Assembly: GCF_022751215.1 (NCBI RefSeq)
Contig: NZ_JAICDG010000001.1
Span: 124,001 to 188,000, forward strand
Length of the DNA: 64,000 nucleotides
Origin: Actinomadura terrae
GTDB lineage: Bacteria; Actinomycetota; Actinomycetes; Streptosporangiales; Streptosporangiaceae
Direction of reading: 5' to 3'
The notes beneath the pieces were generated by a model, which saw only the letters and a list, made by a program, of their open reading frames with translations, made no database searches and was not told where the DNA came from. Position numbers and translations under genes: made by a program. Positions 51,161 to 59,824 of the stretch are shown one piece after another. Numbering within the stretch: position 1 is the first letter of the stretch; every line of letters begins with the position of its first letter.

Positions 51161-51814
51161 TCACGGGGACAGCAGCCAGCATTCCCGCAGGTCGTAGAAG
51201 ACGGCGTCCTGGTCGAAGTGCGCCATCTGCTCGTCGCGCCAGGCCATGTAGTCCGGCGGCATCTTCGTGCGCTCGCCCTCGCGTGCGGCCTCCCTGGAGG
51301 TGAAGTAGGCCACGCCGGTGCAGATCCCGTCCGGGTGGACGCAGAACATCCCGCCGAGCATGTCGGGCCGCAGCCGCTCCAGCGTCCGCTGGGCCTCCTC
51401 GGGCACGAACGGGCGCACCGCCTCACGGTCGCGGACGCGCGTCTGGAGCACCTGAACGAATCCGGCGTCGTCGAATCGCCGCTCCTCCGGGGTGCCGCGT
51501 CCGAACGTCTCCACGTCGGTGCACTCCACGACGGTGACCACGCCGTCGAACAGGGCGCGGGTCTGGTCCCACCAGCGCACCTGCTCGGGGCGTCCGTCGT
51601 TGCGCCGCGCCGCCTTCTGGGACGCGAAACGCGTCAGGCCTAGGTACACGCCGTCGTCGGTCACCCCGCACGTGCTGCCCAGCCACCCCCGCGCCCCGCG
51701 AGCGACCTCCTGGTACCAGCGGTCGGTCGCCTCGCGCAGGGCCGCCGCGTCCCGCGTCCGGCCCTTGGCGACCTGGACGCACATCGCGTGCTTCGCCCTG
51801 CGCTGGCCGAACAC
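51161..51814 (-). CDS. Two-domain ABM-like (dimeric alpha/beta barrel) protein
   Basis: 217 residues from GTG 51814, chosen because GGGAGG lies 5-6 bp upstream; ATG 51844 is the alternative. Two similar halves: WYQEVARGARGWLGSTCGVT with DGVYLGLTRFASQKAAR, then RPDMLGGMFCVHPDG with CTGVAYFTSREAAREGE. This is the antibiotic-biosynthesis-monooxygenase-like ferredoxin fold in duplicate. No catalytic site is obvious, so a sensing or stress role is as likely as an enzyme. Confidence 0.7.
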   Translation of the reverse strand: MFGQRRAKHAMCVQVAKGRTRDAAALREATDRWYQEVARGARGWLGSTCGVTDDGVYLGLTRFASQKAARRNDGRPEQVRWWDQTRALFDGVVTVVECTDVETFGRGTPEERRFDDAGFVQVLQTRVRDREAVRPFVPEEAQRTLERLRPDMLGGMFCVHPDGICTGVAYFTSREAAREGERTKMPPDYMAWRDEQMAHFDQDAVFYDLRECWLLSP

Positions 51815-51885
51815 CGTCCACCTCCCTGGTTGGACGCTACCCATCGCGCGGCAAACCGGACGTCATCTTCGGTTGAAGATCCCCC

Positions 51886-53394
51886 TCACTCCCTCTCGCG
51901 ACGCGCGGCGTTGGCGGGCGCCGACTCCGGTAGGGCGGTGTTGGCGGGCGTGGCTTTGGCGGGTGCGGCGTTGGCGGGTGTGGTGCGGCGGACGGCCTGC
52001 GCCGCGATCGCGAGCACGGCGATGCCGAGGATGACCCACACGCCCGGCCGGTAGGACGACAGGTCGGTGGCGGGCGCGATCGTCGCGGTGACGATCGCCA
52101 GGCCGAACGCGCCGCCGATCTGGAGCGAGCTGTTGAGCAGCCCGGCGGCGACGCCCTGCTCCCCGTCCGGGACGCCGCTGGTCCCGGCGACCATCAGCGA
52201 GGCGAACGTGAGGGCGAAGCCGACGCCCCACAGCAGCGAGACGGGCATCAGGACCGTCCACAGGTCGGGCTCCTCGCCGATGCGGAGCATCAGCAGGTAG
52301 CCCGGGACGAACGACACGAGCCCCGCCATCGCGACGGTGTTGACGCCGAACCGGTCCATCATCGCGCCGAGCTTCGGGCCGAGGACGACCACCATCACGC
52401 CGGCGGGCAGCAGCACCAGCGCGAACTGCCACGGCTCCCAGCCGTTGAGCGTTTGCAGGTACTGGGTGAGCAGGAACTGGAATCCCATCGCGGCGCCGTA
52501 GAGCAGGGCGATGCTGAGGTTGGCGGCCAGCAGCGAGCGGTCGCGCAGGAGGCCGAGCCGGATCAGCGGCGCCTTCACGACGCGCTCCACCCCGACGAAA
52601 CTCGCCAGCAGCGCGGCCGCCACCGCGAAACCGGCGAGCGTGGGCATCGAGGTCCACCCCGCGTCGGGGATCGAGACCACCGTGAACACCAGCAGCATCG
52701 TCCCGCCGACGAGCGTGAACGTGCCGCCCGGGTCGAGCCGCACCCGCTCGCGGCGCGGCGGGTCCTTCGGGACGACGAGGACCGCGCCGATCGCGACCAG
52801 CACCGCGATCGGGATCGGGAGGACGAACGTGGCCCGCCAGCTCACCGCCGCGACCAGCCCGCCGACCAGCAGGCCGGACGAGTAGCCGGACGCCTCGAAG
52901 ACGTTGAAGATCCCGAACGCCCGGTTGCGCTGCGGCCCCTCGGGAAAGGTGGTCGTCAGCAGCGACATCGCCGCCGGGGCCGTGAAGGCGGCGGCGAGCC
53001 CCTTGAGGAACCGCGAGGCGATCAGCAGCGCGCCGTCGTCGACGACCGCGCCGAGCAGCGACAGCGCGGCGAACACGGCCATCGCGAGCACCAGTGTCCG
53101 GCGCCGTCCGAACAGGTCGGCGGAGCGGCCGCCGAGCAGCAGGAACCCGCCGAAGGTCAGGAAGTAGCCGCCCGTGAGCCACTGCGCGGTCGAGGCGCCC
53201 ATGCCAAACTCGCGCTGGATCTCCGGGATCGCGACGGCGATCATGGAGTTCTCCAGCCCGTCGAGCAGGATCACGCCGCTGAACACCAGCAACGCGATCC
53301 ACGACCGCGCCGACCAGCGCACCGGCTCGGGGCGGGGCGGAGGCCCCGCCTCCGTTCGTACGTCCCGCTCACCAGGAGTAACGCTGTTGGACAT
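51886..53394 (-). CDS. DHA2-family MFS drug efflux transporter
   Basis: 502 residues from ATG 53394. Fourteen-helix DHA2 pattern: motif A GGRSADLFGRRRTLVLAM, D1-like DGLENSMIAVAIPEIQ and motif C SGYSSGLLVGGLVA. The C-terminal 30 residues are low complexity (PANAAPAK, PANTALPES). It diverges from a MarR gene across an inverted repeat, the usual pump/MarR arrangement. The drug is unknown. Confidence 0.92.
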   Translation of the reverse strand: MSNSVTPGERDVRTEAGPPPRPEPVRWSARSWIALLVFSGVILLDGLENSMIAVAIPEIQREFGMGASTAQWLTGGYFLTFGGFLLLGGRSADLFGRRRTLVLAMAVFAALSLLGAVVDDGALLIASRFLKGLAAAFTAPAAMSLLTTTFPEGPQRNRAFGIFNVFEASGYSSGLLVGGLVAAVSWRATFVLPIPIAVLVAIGAVLVVPKDPPRRERVRLDPGGTFTLVGGTMLLVFTVVSIPDAGWTSMPTLAGFAVAAALLASFVGVERVVKAPLIRLGLLRDRSLLAANLSIALLYGAAMGFQFLLTQYLQTLNGWEPWQFALVLLPAGVMVVVLGPKLGAMMDRFGVNTVAMAGLVSFVPGYLLMLRIGEEPDLWTVLMPVSLLWGVGFALTFASLMVAGTSGVPDGEQGVAAGLLNSSLQIGGAFGLAIVTATIAPATDLSSYRPGVWVILGIAVLAIAAQAVRRTTPANAAPAKATPANTALPESAPANAARRERE

Positions 53395-53474
53395 GGGTGT
53401 CACGGCCCCCTCGACTAGACTCGTCCCGGAACGCACTAAGCGGCGTCGCAAATAATTGCAGACGCGTCATATTG

Positions 53475-53490
53475 CACTAGCCGCATAGTG
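53475..53490. promoter_or_regulatory. Candidate MarR operator
   Basis: CACTA (53475-53479) and TAGTG (53486-53490) are an inverted repeat around 6 bp, with further symmetry outside (TTGCA before, TGCAA after, near 53472 and 53495). It lies between the divergent MFS and MarR start codons. The site is short, so the call is tentative. Confidence 0.45.
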
Positions 53491-53507
53491 TCGCATGCAA
53501 CGAGTTG

Positions 53508-53981
53508 ATGGCAAGGGGTGGGGTGGCCGTGCCGGTCGATGACGAGGGCGCCGAGGCCCGCGCGCGGGGCTGGCGCACCCTGGCCGCGCTGCACGCCTGC
53601 GTCGTGGACGTGCTCGAACGGGCGCTGCAACGCGAGCACGGACTGTCGGTGAGCGAGTACAGCGTGCTCGACGTCCTGTACCGCCAGGACGATCACTGCC
53701 TGCGGATGAACCGGCTCGCCGAGGCCCTGGCGCTGAGCCGCTCGGCCACGACGCGGCTGGTGTCCCGCCTGGAGAAGCAGGCCCTGCTCGAACGGTGCCT
53801 CTCCCCGGACGACCGTCGCGGCATCTACACGGAGCTCACCGCCAAGGGCAGCGCGGCGCTGGAGGCGGCGCGTCCGGTGCACGACGCGGCCCTGGCGGAG
53901 GGCCTGCGCGTCGCGGCGGAGGAACGGAACCTGGCCCCGCTGGTCCGCGCCCTGTCCGCCGTCTCCAGGGACGCGCCTTGA
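53508..53981 (+). CDS. MarR-family transcriptional regulator
   Basis: 157 residues from ATG 53508. In-frame GTGs at 53523 and 53529 are better placed behind AAGGGGTGG, so the true N-terminus may be 5-7 residues shorter. The winged helix (about 50-115) contains SVSEYSVLDVLYRQDDHC-like sequence, MNRLAEALALSRSATTRLVS and EKQALLERCLSPDDRRGIYT, whose DDRR is the family wing motif. It diverges from the DHA2 pump and probably represses it. Confidence 0.9.
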   Translation: MARGGVAVPVDDEGAEARARGWRTLAALHACVVDVLERALQREHGLSVSEYSVLDVLYRQDDHCLRMNRLAEALALSRSATTRLVSRLEKQALLERCLSPDDRRGIYTELTAKGSAALEAARPVHDAALAEGLRVAAEERNLAPLVRALSAVSRDAP

Positions 53982-54071
53982 CGGAGCCGTCCGCCGCGCA
54001 GGCCGGACGCCCACCCGGCGCCCGCCCACCGGCACTGTCGCCGGGGCGCTCGCCGGCACTCTCGCCGGGGG

Positions 54072-54833
54072 CTACCAGGGGATGATCTGGTCGAGTGTGT
54101 CCGGGCCGCGGAAGGTGCCGGTCGGGCCGTCCCCGGGGAGCGTGGCCAGCAGGATCGGGACGGCGGCGCCATCGGCCACGGTGCGCTCGCCGCGCGGGAA
54201 GGGCGCGGCGGCGTTCTGGTCCGTCGGCACCATGCCGGGGCTGACGGCGTTGACCTTGATCCCGTCGGCGCGCAGGGCGTGGGCGTAGATCAGCGTCAGC
54301 GCGTTGAGCGCGGCCTTGGACGAGCTGTACCCGAGCGCCGCCCGGCCCGCGAGCGGGCTCCCCGGGTCGCTGAGCATGGTGAGCGACCCGAGCCCGCTGG
54401 AGACGTTGACGATCCGCGGCGCCTCGGACCGGCGGAGCAACGGCAGGAAAGCGGACGTGACAGTGACGACACCGAAAACGTTGACCTCGTAGGTGTCGCG
54501 CAGTTGCGCGGCGCCGACCTCGGTGGGCGGGACGTCCCACTCGGTCGTGATCCCGGCGTTGTTGACGAGCGCGTCCAGCCGTCCGGCCTCGGTCTCGACG
54601 GTCGCGGCGGCCGCCTCGACGGACCGGGGGTCGGTCACGTCGAGCTGGACGAACCGGACATCGGCCGCCGGAGTCGCCGACATCTCCTCGACCGCCCGGC
54701 GTCCGCGTTCCGGGTCGCGGGCGGCGAGGTACACGGTGTGACCCCGCTCCGCCAGACCCCGGACGATCTCTTTCCCGATGCCCTTGTTGCCGCCGGTGAC
54801 CAGCGCCACGTGGTTGTCGTTCATGCCGTCCAT
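54072..54833 (-). CDS. Short-chain dehydrogenase/reductase
   Basis: 253 residues from ATG 54833; ATG 54824 is possible. The cofactor loop TGGNKGIG (residues 13-20) and the catalytic YSSSK with upstream NVSSG and NNAGI mark a classical SDR. The loop favours NADP(H) by its ARDPERG. Divergent from the LysR gene by 62 bp. A 22-bp GCCGGCACTSTCGCCGGGG tandem repeat lies beyond its stop (54029-54071). The substrate is unknown. Confidence 0.93.
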   Translation of the reverse strand: MDGMNDNHVALVTGGNKGIGKEIVRGLAERGHTVYLAARDPERGRRAVEEMSATPAADVRFVQLDVTDPRSVEAAAATVETEAGRLDALVNNAGITTEWDVPPTEVGAAQLRDTYEVNVFGVVTVTSAFLPLLRRSEAPRIVNVSSGLGSLTMLSDPGSPLAGRAALGYSSSKAALNALTLIYAHALRADGIKVNAVSPGMVPTDQNAAAPFPRGERTVADGAAVPILLATLPGDGPTGTFRGPDTLDQIIPW

Positions 54834-54895
54834 CTCAGCCGTCCCGGCGGCGCCGAGGGAAAGACCCGTCGGGTGCGGCCCCCTACCCTGGCGGT

Positions 54896-55759
54896 ATGCC
54901 GGAGCCGGACCTGCGCGAACTGCGCTACTTCAGCGTCGTCGCCGAGGAGCTCAACCTCACTCGCGCGGCCCGGCGGCTCGGCATCGCCCAGCCGCCGCTG
55001 TCCCGGGCCATGCGCCAGCTGGAGCGCCGCCTCGGCGTCGCCCTGTTCGACCGCACCGGACACCGGCTGGCGCTGGCCCCGGCCGGTGACGTCCTCGCGA
55101 AGGAGGCCCGCTCCGTCCTGGACGCCATGGACCTCGCCGTGCGCCGGACGCGTCGCGCCGCCCTCCCCGAGCGCGGGCTGGTGGTGACCGCGAAACCGGG
55201 GGTGGCCACGGCGTTGCTGCAACGGGTCCGCGAACGGTTTCGCGCCGAGCCGGGAACCCCCGACCTCCAGGTCCTCGTGAGCGGGTTCGGCGAGCAGGCC
55301 GCCATGGTCCGCGACGGCCGCGCGGACGTGGCGATCGCCGCCTGCTTCGACGGCCGCGACCTGGACGTCGAGCCGCTGTCGAGCGAACCGCGCGTCGCCG
55401 CGCTCGCCCCCCAACACCCGCTGGCCGGACGCGACGTCCTCAACACCGCCGATCTCGCGACGGAACCGGCTCCCCGATGGGCCGCGAGCGTCGAAACCGG
55501 CTACTGGCTGGGCCATCCGGACCGTCCGCTGAGCGGCCCGGTCGTGCGCGACACCGCGCAGCTGCTGGAGGTGATCGCGCTCGGTCAGGCGGTGGCGCTG
55601 GTGCCGTCGTCGCTGGCCGAGCGGAACGTCCGTCCGGACGTGACGTACATCCCGGTATCCGACGCGGCGCCCTACGAGACCCTCGCGCTCTGGCGCGCGG
55701 GCAGCCGCTCGCCCGCGATCGCACGTTTCGTCCAGACGGCTCTGGAGTGCTCCGCCTGA
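54896..55759 (+). CDS. LysR-family transcriptional regulator
   Basis: 287 residues from ATG 54896. The helix-turn-helix (about 2-62) reads LRELRYFSVVAEELNLTRAA, RRLGIAQPPLSRAMRQLERR and LFDRTGHRLALAPAG. The remainder is the periplasmic-binding-protein-like effector domain (VVTAKPGVATALLQRVRERF and LIALGQAVALVPSSL-like). Divergent from the SDR gene, which it probably controls. Confidence 0.93.
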   Translation: MPEPDLRELRYFSVVAEELNLTRAARRLGIAQPPLSRAMRQLERRLGVALFDRTGHRLALAPAGDVLAKEARSVLDAMDLAVRRTRRAALPERGLVVTAKPGVATALLQRVRERFRAEPGTPDLQVLVSGFGEQAAMVRDGRADVAIAACFDGRDLDVEPLSSEPRVAALAPQHPLAGRDVLNTADLATEPAPRWAASVETGYWLGHPDRPLSGPVVRDTAQLLEVIALGQAVALVPSSLAERNVRPDVTYIPVSDAAPYETLALWRAGSRSPAIARFVQTALECSA

Positions 55760-55771
55760 CGCGCCGGACGC

Positions 55772-56686
55772 CTAACGCGCGTCCGTGCGACTCAAAGGGG
55801 TCTCCCGCTCAAGGTAGGACAGCTTCTCCGGGTTTCGGACGGCGTACAGGCCGGAGATGCGGCCCTTCTCGATCCGCACCGCCAGGACCGTGTCGATCTC
55901 GCCGTCCACGCGGAGGATCAGTGCGGGATAGCCGTTGACCTGTGCGGGCTCCAGGGCCGCGCCCGCGATTCCGCCGAGCACGCCACCCACCGTCTCCGCC
56001 CCCATGATGGGCGCGAGCGCGGCGCGTACGACACCGCCGCCGTCGGTCAGCAGGACGACGTCCGGTGCGAGGACGTCCAGCAGCCGGTCCAGATCGCCGG
56101 TCTCGACGGCCCGCCGGAACGCCGCCAGCGCCTCCCGGGTCTCGTCCGCGGAGACGATCTCGCGGGGTCGGCGGGCGGCGACGTGTCCCCGCGCGCGGTG
56201 GGCGATCTGCCGCACGGCCGCCTGGTTCTTCCCGACGGCCTCGGCGATCTCGTCATAGCCCAGCGCGAACACCTCGCGCAGCACGAACACCGCCCGCTCG
56301 GTCGGCGCGAGCGTCTCCAGCACCAGCAGCATCGCCATCGAGACGCTGTCGGCCAGCGCGACGTCGTCCGCCACGTCGGGCGTGGTCAGCAGCGGCTCGG
56401 GCAGCCACGGGCCGACATAGGACTCCTTGCGCCGGGAGAGCGTCCGCAGCCGCGTCAGCGCCTGCCGCGTGGTGATCCGGACGAGGTAGGCGCGGTGGTC
56501 CCGGATGGCGGCGTGGTCGACGTCCACCCACCGCAGCCAGGTCTCCTGGAGCACGTCCTCGGCGTCGGCCGCCGATCCGAGCAGCTCGTAGGCGACGGTG
56601 AACAGCAGGTTGCGATGGGCGACGAACCCTTCGGTGGCGGAGTCCATCCGCCCGCCGCCCGGTTCACCCTCTGGTCGCTCGTCCAT
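55772..56686 (-). CDS. ECF41-type sigma factor (SigJ-like) with SnoaL-like domain
   Basis: 304 residues from ATG 56686 (Met14 at 56647 is another possible start). Regions 2 and 4 are present (LLGSAADAEDVLQETWLRW and LGYDEIAEAVGKNQAAVRQI). Between them the linker carries the ECF41 motif WLPEPLL (about 94-100). The C-terminal NTF2/SnoaL-like domain has the DGGG motif (about 211) and NPEKL near 288, the signatures that autoregulate ECF41. No anti-sigma gene is adjacent, as expected. The partner oxidoreductase-like gene lies divergently at 56865, and matching promoters lie in the gap. Confidence 0.95.
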   Translation of the reverse strand: MDERPEGEPGGGRMDSATEGFVAHRNLLFTVAYELLGSAADAEDVLQETWLRWVDVDHAAIRDHRAYLVRITTRQALTRLRTLSRRKESYVGPWLPEPLLTTPDVADDVALADSVSMAMLLVLETLAPTERAVFVLREVFALGYDEIAEAVGKNQAAVRQIAHRARGHVAARRPREIVSADETREALAAFRRAVETGDLDRLLDVLAPDVVLLTDGGGVVRAALAPIMGAETVGGVLGGIAGAALEPAQVNGYPALILRVDGEIDTVLAVRIEKGRISGLYAVRNPEKLSYLERETPLSRTDAR

Positions 56687-56724
56687 ATCCGGCTCCTATC
56701 CGGTCGCCCGCACAACACGCACAA

Positions 56725-56751
56725 GACGCCGGTTTTCGCCGCTTTGTGACA
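56725..56751 (-). promoter_or_regulatory. ECF41-dependent promoter of the sigma gene
   Basis: On the minus strand TGTCACA (complement of 56745-56751) is followed after exactly 16 nt by CGTC (complement of 56725-56728). This is the published ECF41 consensus with its spacing. It lies 38 bp from the sigma start codon, so the factor probably controls itself. Confidence 0.75.
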
Positions 56752-56785
56752 CCCGTGGCCGGTGGCGCAGGTCACATCCCCGCGC

Positions 56786-56812
56786 CGTCACAGACACCGG
56801 GTCACCGGCATC
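56786..56812 (+). promoter_or_regulatory. Near-consensus ECF41 promoter of the carboxymuconolactone decarboxylase-like gene
   Basis: CGTCACA (56786-56792), 16 nt, then CATC (56809-56812): one mismatch in each box of TGTCACA-N16-CGTC. It lies 52 bp before the start at 56865, the expected target gene of ECF41. Confidence 0.55.
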
Positions 56813-56864
56813 TCTTGGGCGTACCGGACGCCGCGTCCGGCACCCGAACCGAAGGGACGAGACC

Positions 56865-57350
56865 ATGGAACCCCGCATCGACCTGCTCGCCAACGAACTG
56901 GGCGCGAAGATCTCCAAGCGGATCTACAACGTCAGCCTGGCCATCCAGCAGTCGCCGCTGCCCCGGGCCACCCAGGACCTGGTGATGCTCCGGGCCAGCC
57001 AGATCAACGGCTGCGGCTTCTGCGTGGACTACCACTCCAAGGACGCCGCCGCCGCCGGGGAGAGCGCCGTCCGGCTCAACCTGGTCGCCGCCTGGCGCGA
57101 GTCCACCGTCTTCACCGACGCGGAGCGCGCCGCGCTGGCGCTGGCCGAGGAGGGCACGCGGCTGGCGGACGCGCACCTCGGCGTGTCCGACGCGACCTGG
57201 GCCCAGGTGCGCGAGCACTACGACGACGACCAGACCGTCGCCCTGGTCTCCCTGGTCGCCATGATCAACGCCGCGAACCGGCTGGGCGTGATCGTGCGCA
57301 ACCCCGGAGGCTCCTACGACCCGGGCATGTTCGACTCCCTGTCGAGCTGA
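56865..57350 (+). CDS. Carboxymuconolactone decarboxylase-family (AhpD-like) protein, ECF41 target
   Basis: 161 residues from ATG 56865 with AAGGGA 7-8 bp upstream. The redox centre INGCGFCVDYHSKDA contains Cys50-Cys53 and His57, the AhpD-type CxxC...H. The body is helical (VRLNLVAAWRESTVFTDAER). Members reduce peroxides or act as decarboxylases; the CxxC favours a thiol-redox role. It is the typical COE partner of ECF41 and has a matching promoter. Confidence 0.92.
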   Translation: MEPRIDLLANELGAKISKRIYNVSLAIQQSPLPRATQDLVMLRASQINGCGFCVDYHSKDAAAAGESAVRLNLVAAWRESTVFTDAERAALALAEEGTRLADAHLGVSDATWAQVREHYDDDQTVALVSLVAMINAANRLGVIVRNPGGSYDPGMFDSLSS

Positions 57351-57422
57351 CCACGGCGTCGGGGCCGAGTACGGGCACGGCCCGGCGGGTAGAGGGCGGG
57401 CACCAGGGCCGAGACGAGAGCG

Positions 57423-58358
57423 GTGGAAGTGAACCGTGTGCTGGTGACGGGGTGGCCGAGCTTCCTGCACGGTGAGGCGACGGCGGGCGACGTCCTGGCG
57501 ATGGACGCCGTGCGGGGCGCGCTGACCGGGGCGGGAGTCGAGTCCCACCTCGCGCTGAGCCCCGTCCTCCGGCCGGGCGGCCTGGACCTCGACCGGGCCG
57601 ATCCCGCCCGCTACTCCCATCTGGTGTTCGCGTGCGGGCCGCTGCACGGCGGGCAGATCGAGGAGCTGCACCGGCGTTACGCGCGCTGCGTCCGGGTCGC
57701 CGTGGGCGTGTCGGTCATCGACCCCGGCGACCCGGCGGTCACCGGGTTCGACGCCGTCCTGCCCCGGGACGCGCCCGGCGAGGCGCCGCGCCGCGACCTG
57801 GCGGCGCTGCCGGTCCCGCAGCGGGTGCCGGTCGCCGGGGTCGTGCTCGCGCCGGGCCAGGCCGAGTACGGCCGACGGCGCCGCCACGAGCAGGTCGAGC
57901 GGGAGCTGACGGGGTGGCTCGGCGGCCGGGAGTGCGCGCGGCTGCCGCTCGACACCCGGCTCGACCCGCGCGACTGGCGGCTGTGCACGACGGCGGCCGA
58001 GTTGGAGTCCGTGGTGCGCGGGCTGGACGTGGTCGTCACGACCCGGCTGCACGGCCTCGTCCTCGCCCTGAAGAACGGCGTGCCCGCGCTGGCGGTGGAC
58101 CCGGTCGGCGGCGGCGCCAAGGTCACCGCGCAGGCGCGCGCGTGGTCGTGGCCCGCGATCGTGACCGTCCCGCAGGTCCAGGACGGCGCGGACGGCCCGG
58201 CGCTGGAGGCCGCCGAACTCGACCGCTGGTGGAACTGGTGCCTGTCCTCCGAGGGCGTCGGGCGGGCGCGTGCACGCTCGGACGCCGCGGCTGCGGCCCG
58301 GGAGCCCGCAGTAGCGGCGCTCGCCGGTGAGCTGATGGACGCCCTCCACCTGCGTTAA
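57423..58358 (+). CDS. Polysaccharide pyruvyl transferase-like protein
   Basis: 311 residues from GTG 57423; GTG 57429 is an alternative. GT-B-like features: VLVTGWPSFLHGEATAGDVL at the N-terminus, VVTTRLHGLVLALKNGVPAL and the final VDPVGGGAKV match the polysaccharide pyruvyl transferase family, which adds ketal pyruvate to glycans from PEP. A central strand region carries RHEQVERELTGWLGGRE. It is near, but not in, the heptose operon on the other strand; it may modify the same envelope glycan. Confidence 0.75.
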   Translation: MEVNRVLVTGWPSFLHGEATAGDVLAMDAVRGALTGAGVESHLALSPVLRPGGLDLDRADPARYSHLVFACGPLHGGQIEELHRRYARCVRVAVGVSVIDPGDPAVTGFDAVLPRDAPGEAPRRDLAALPVPQRVPVAGVVLAPGQAEYGRRRRHEQVERELTGWLGGRECARLPLDTRLDPRDWRLCTTAAELESVVRGLDVVVTTRLHGLVLALKNGVPALAVDPVGGGAKVTAQARAWSWPAIVTVPQVQDGADGPALEAAELDRWWNWCLSSEGVGRARARSDAAAAAREPAVAALAGELMDALHLR

Positions 58359-58421
58359 CTGCCGGATATCCCGGGCACGCTCTCGGTTTTAGCCAGGTCA
58401 GAGCCAGGAGGGAGCGCTGAC

Positions 58422-58835
58422 ATGCGGCACGAGGAGTTCATCGGACAGGTCCAGGACCGCGCCCGCCTGCCGGGGTGGGGCGACGCCGAACGGGCGTCCC
58501 GCGCGACCCTGGAGACGCTGGGGGAGCGGGTCCCCGAGGGCCTCGCCGACCACCTCGCCGCGCAGCTGCCGCACGAGATCGGCGAGCATCTGCGCCGCAC
58601 CGAGGTCTACGGCGGCCTGGGCAGCGGGGAGCGGTTCGGCAAGCACGACTTCATCGAGCGCGTCGCGCTGCGGGCGGGCACCAACGAGGCGCGCGCCGCG
58701 TTCCTCGCGCGGAGCGTCCTCGACGTGGTCGGCGACGCCACCCAGGGGTCGATCACCGCGAAGGTGCGCGACGCCCTCCCGCCCGACGTCCGCGAGCTGA
58801 TGCCCGCCGGACACCACGGCCGACCACCGGCCTGA
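58422..58835 (+). CDS. DUF2267 protein
   Basis: 137 residues from ATG 58422. The family pattern is visible: MRHEEFIGQVQDRARL, ATLETLGERVPEGLADHLAA, QLPHEIGEHLRRTEVYGG and the second repeat RAAFLARSVLDVVGDATQGS. DUF2267 proteins are short helical duplications common in actinobacteria, sometimes stress-induced; no activity is known. It faces the epimerase gene, 15 bp between stops. Confidence 0.88.
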   Translation: MRHEEFIGQVQDRARLPGWGDAERASRATLETLGERVPEGLADHLAAQLPHEIGEHLRRTEVYGGLGSGERFGKHDFIERVALRAGTNEARAAFLARSVLDVVGDATQGSITAKVRDALPPDVRELMPAGHHGRPPA

Positions 58836-58850
58836 CCAGCGGCCCGCCGG

Positions 58851-59807
58851 TCACGCGGGGCGGGCGACCAGCAGTTCGCGCGCGAACCACTCGATGGTGC
58901 CGCGCAGGCCGTCCTTGACCTGGATTCGGGGGCGCCACCCGAACTCCGCCTCGGCCAACGTGGTGTCGGGGCGCCGGACGCGCGGGTCGTCCTCGGGACG
59001 CTCGACGAAGCGGATGGACGAGGGCGACCCGGTCAGGTCGATGACCAGCCGCGCGAGGTCGGCCATGGAGATCTCGTACGGGCTGCCGATATTGACCGGC
59101 CCCGGGTGGCGGGACGTCGCGAGCGCCACGATGCCGCGGACGGTGTCGTCCACGTGGCAGATCGAGCGGGTCTGCGAGCCGTCGCCGGTGACGGTGAGGT
59201 CCTCGCCGGTGAGCGCCTGCCGCAGGAACGTCGGGATGGCGCGGCCGTCGTCGGGGCGCATCCGCGGACCGTAGGTGTTGAAGATCCGGACGATCGCGGC
59301 GTCCAGGCCCCGGGAGTGCCGGAACGCCGACGTCAGCGCCTCGCCGAACCGCTTCGCCTCGTCGTACACGCTGCGCGGCCCGACGGGGTTCACGTTGCCC
59401 CAGTAGGTCTCGGGCTGCGGGTGCACCAGCGGGTCCCCGTACACCTCGGAGGTGGAGGCGAGGACGAACCGGGCGTTCTTGGCCTCGGCGAGGTCGAGGG
59501 CGTTGCGGGTGCCCCGGCTGCCGACCTCCAGCGTCTGGATGGGGTAGCGGAGGTAGTCGACGGGGGAGGCCGCCGAGGCGAGGTGGAAGACGTAGCCGAC
59601 CTTGCCGGGGACGTGCACGGGCTGGGTGAGGTCGTGTTTGAGGAAGCGGAAGTCCCGCCGCCCGGTGAGGTGCGCGATGTTGCGGGACGTGCCGGTCAGC
59701 AGGTTGTCCAGGCACACCACGGAGACGCCCTCGGCGAGCAGGGCCTCGCACAAGTGCGAGCCGAGGAATCCCGATCCTCCGGTGACGACGGCGCGTGGAT
59801 GTCTCAT
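58851..59807 (-). CDS. NAD-dependent sugar-nucleotide epimerase/decarboxylase (UXS-like)
   Basis: 318 residues from ATG 59807 with GAGAGGGG upstream. The extended SDR loop VTGGSGFLGSHL (residues 8-19) binds NAD. Catalytic STSEVYGDP and the YDEAKR motif (Ser, Tyr, Lys) are intact. YWGNVNPVGPRSVYDEAKR and RIFNTYGPRM match UDP-glucuronate decarboxylase/UDP-xylose synthase-type enzymes closely. It is the last gene of the heptose operon and may make the sugar nucleotide used by its glycosyltransferases. Confidence 0.92.
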   Translation of the reverse strand: MRHPRAVVTGGSGFLGSHLCEALLAEGVSVVCLDNLLTGTSRNIAHLTGRRDFRFLKHDLTQPVHVPGKVGYVFHLASAASPVDYLRYPIQTLEVGSRGTRNALDLAEAKNARFVLASTSEVYGDPLVHPQPETYWGNVNPVGPRSVYDEAKRFGEALTSAFRHSRGLDAAIVRIFNTYGPRMRPDDGRAIPTFLRQALTGEDLTVTGDGSQTRSICHVDDTVRGIVALATSRHPGPVNIGSPYEISMADLARLVIDLTGSPSSIRFVERPEDDPRVRRPDTTLAEAEFGWRPRIQVKDGLRGTIEWFARELLVARPA

Positions 59808-59824
59808 GGTGCCCCTCTCATCGG

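Noticed and set aside
54029..54071. GCCGGCACT-type repeat after the MarR/SDR genes
   Set aside because: Only two short copies in very GC-rich DNA; not enough for a feature call.
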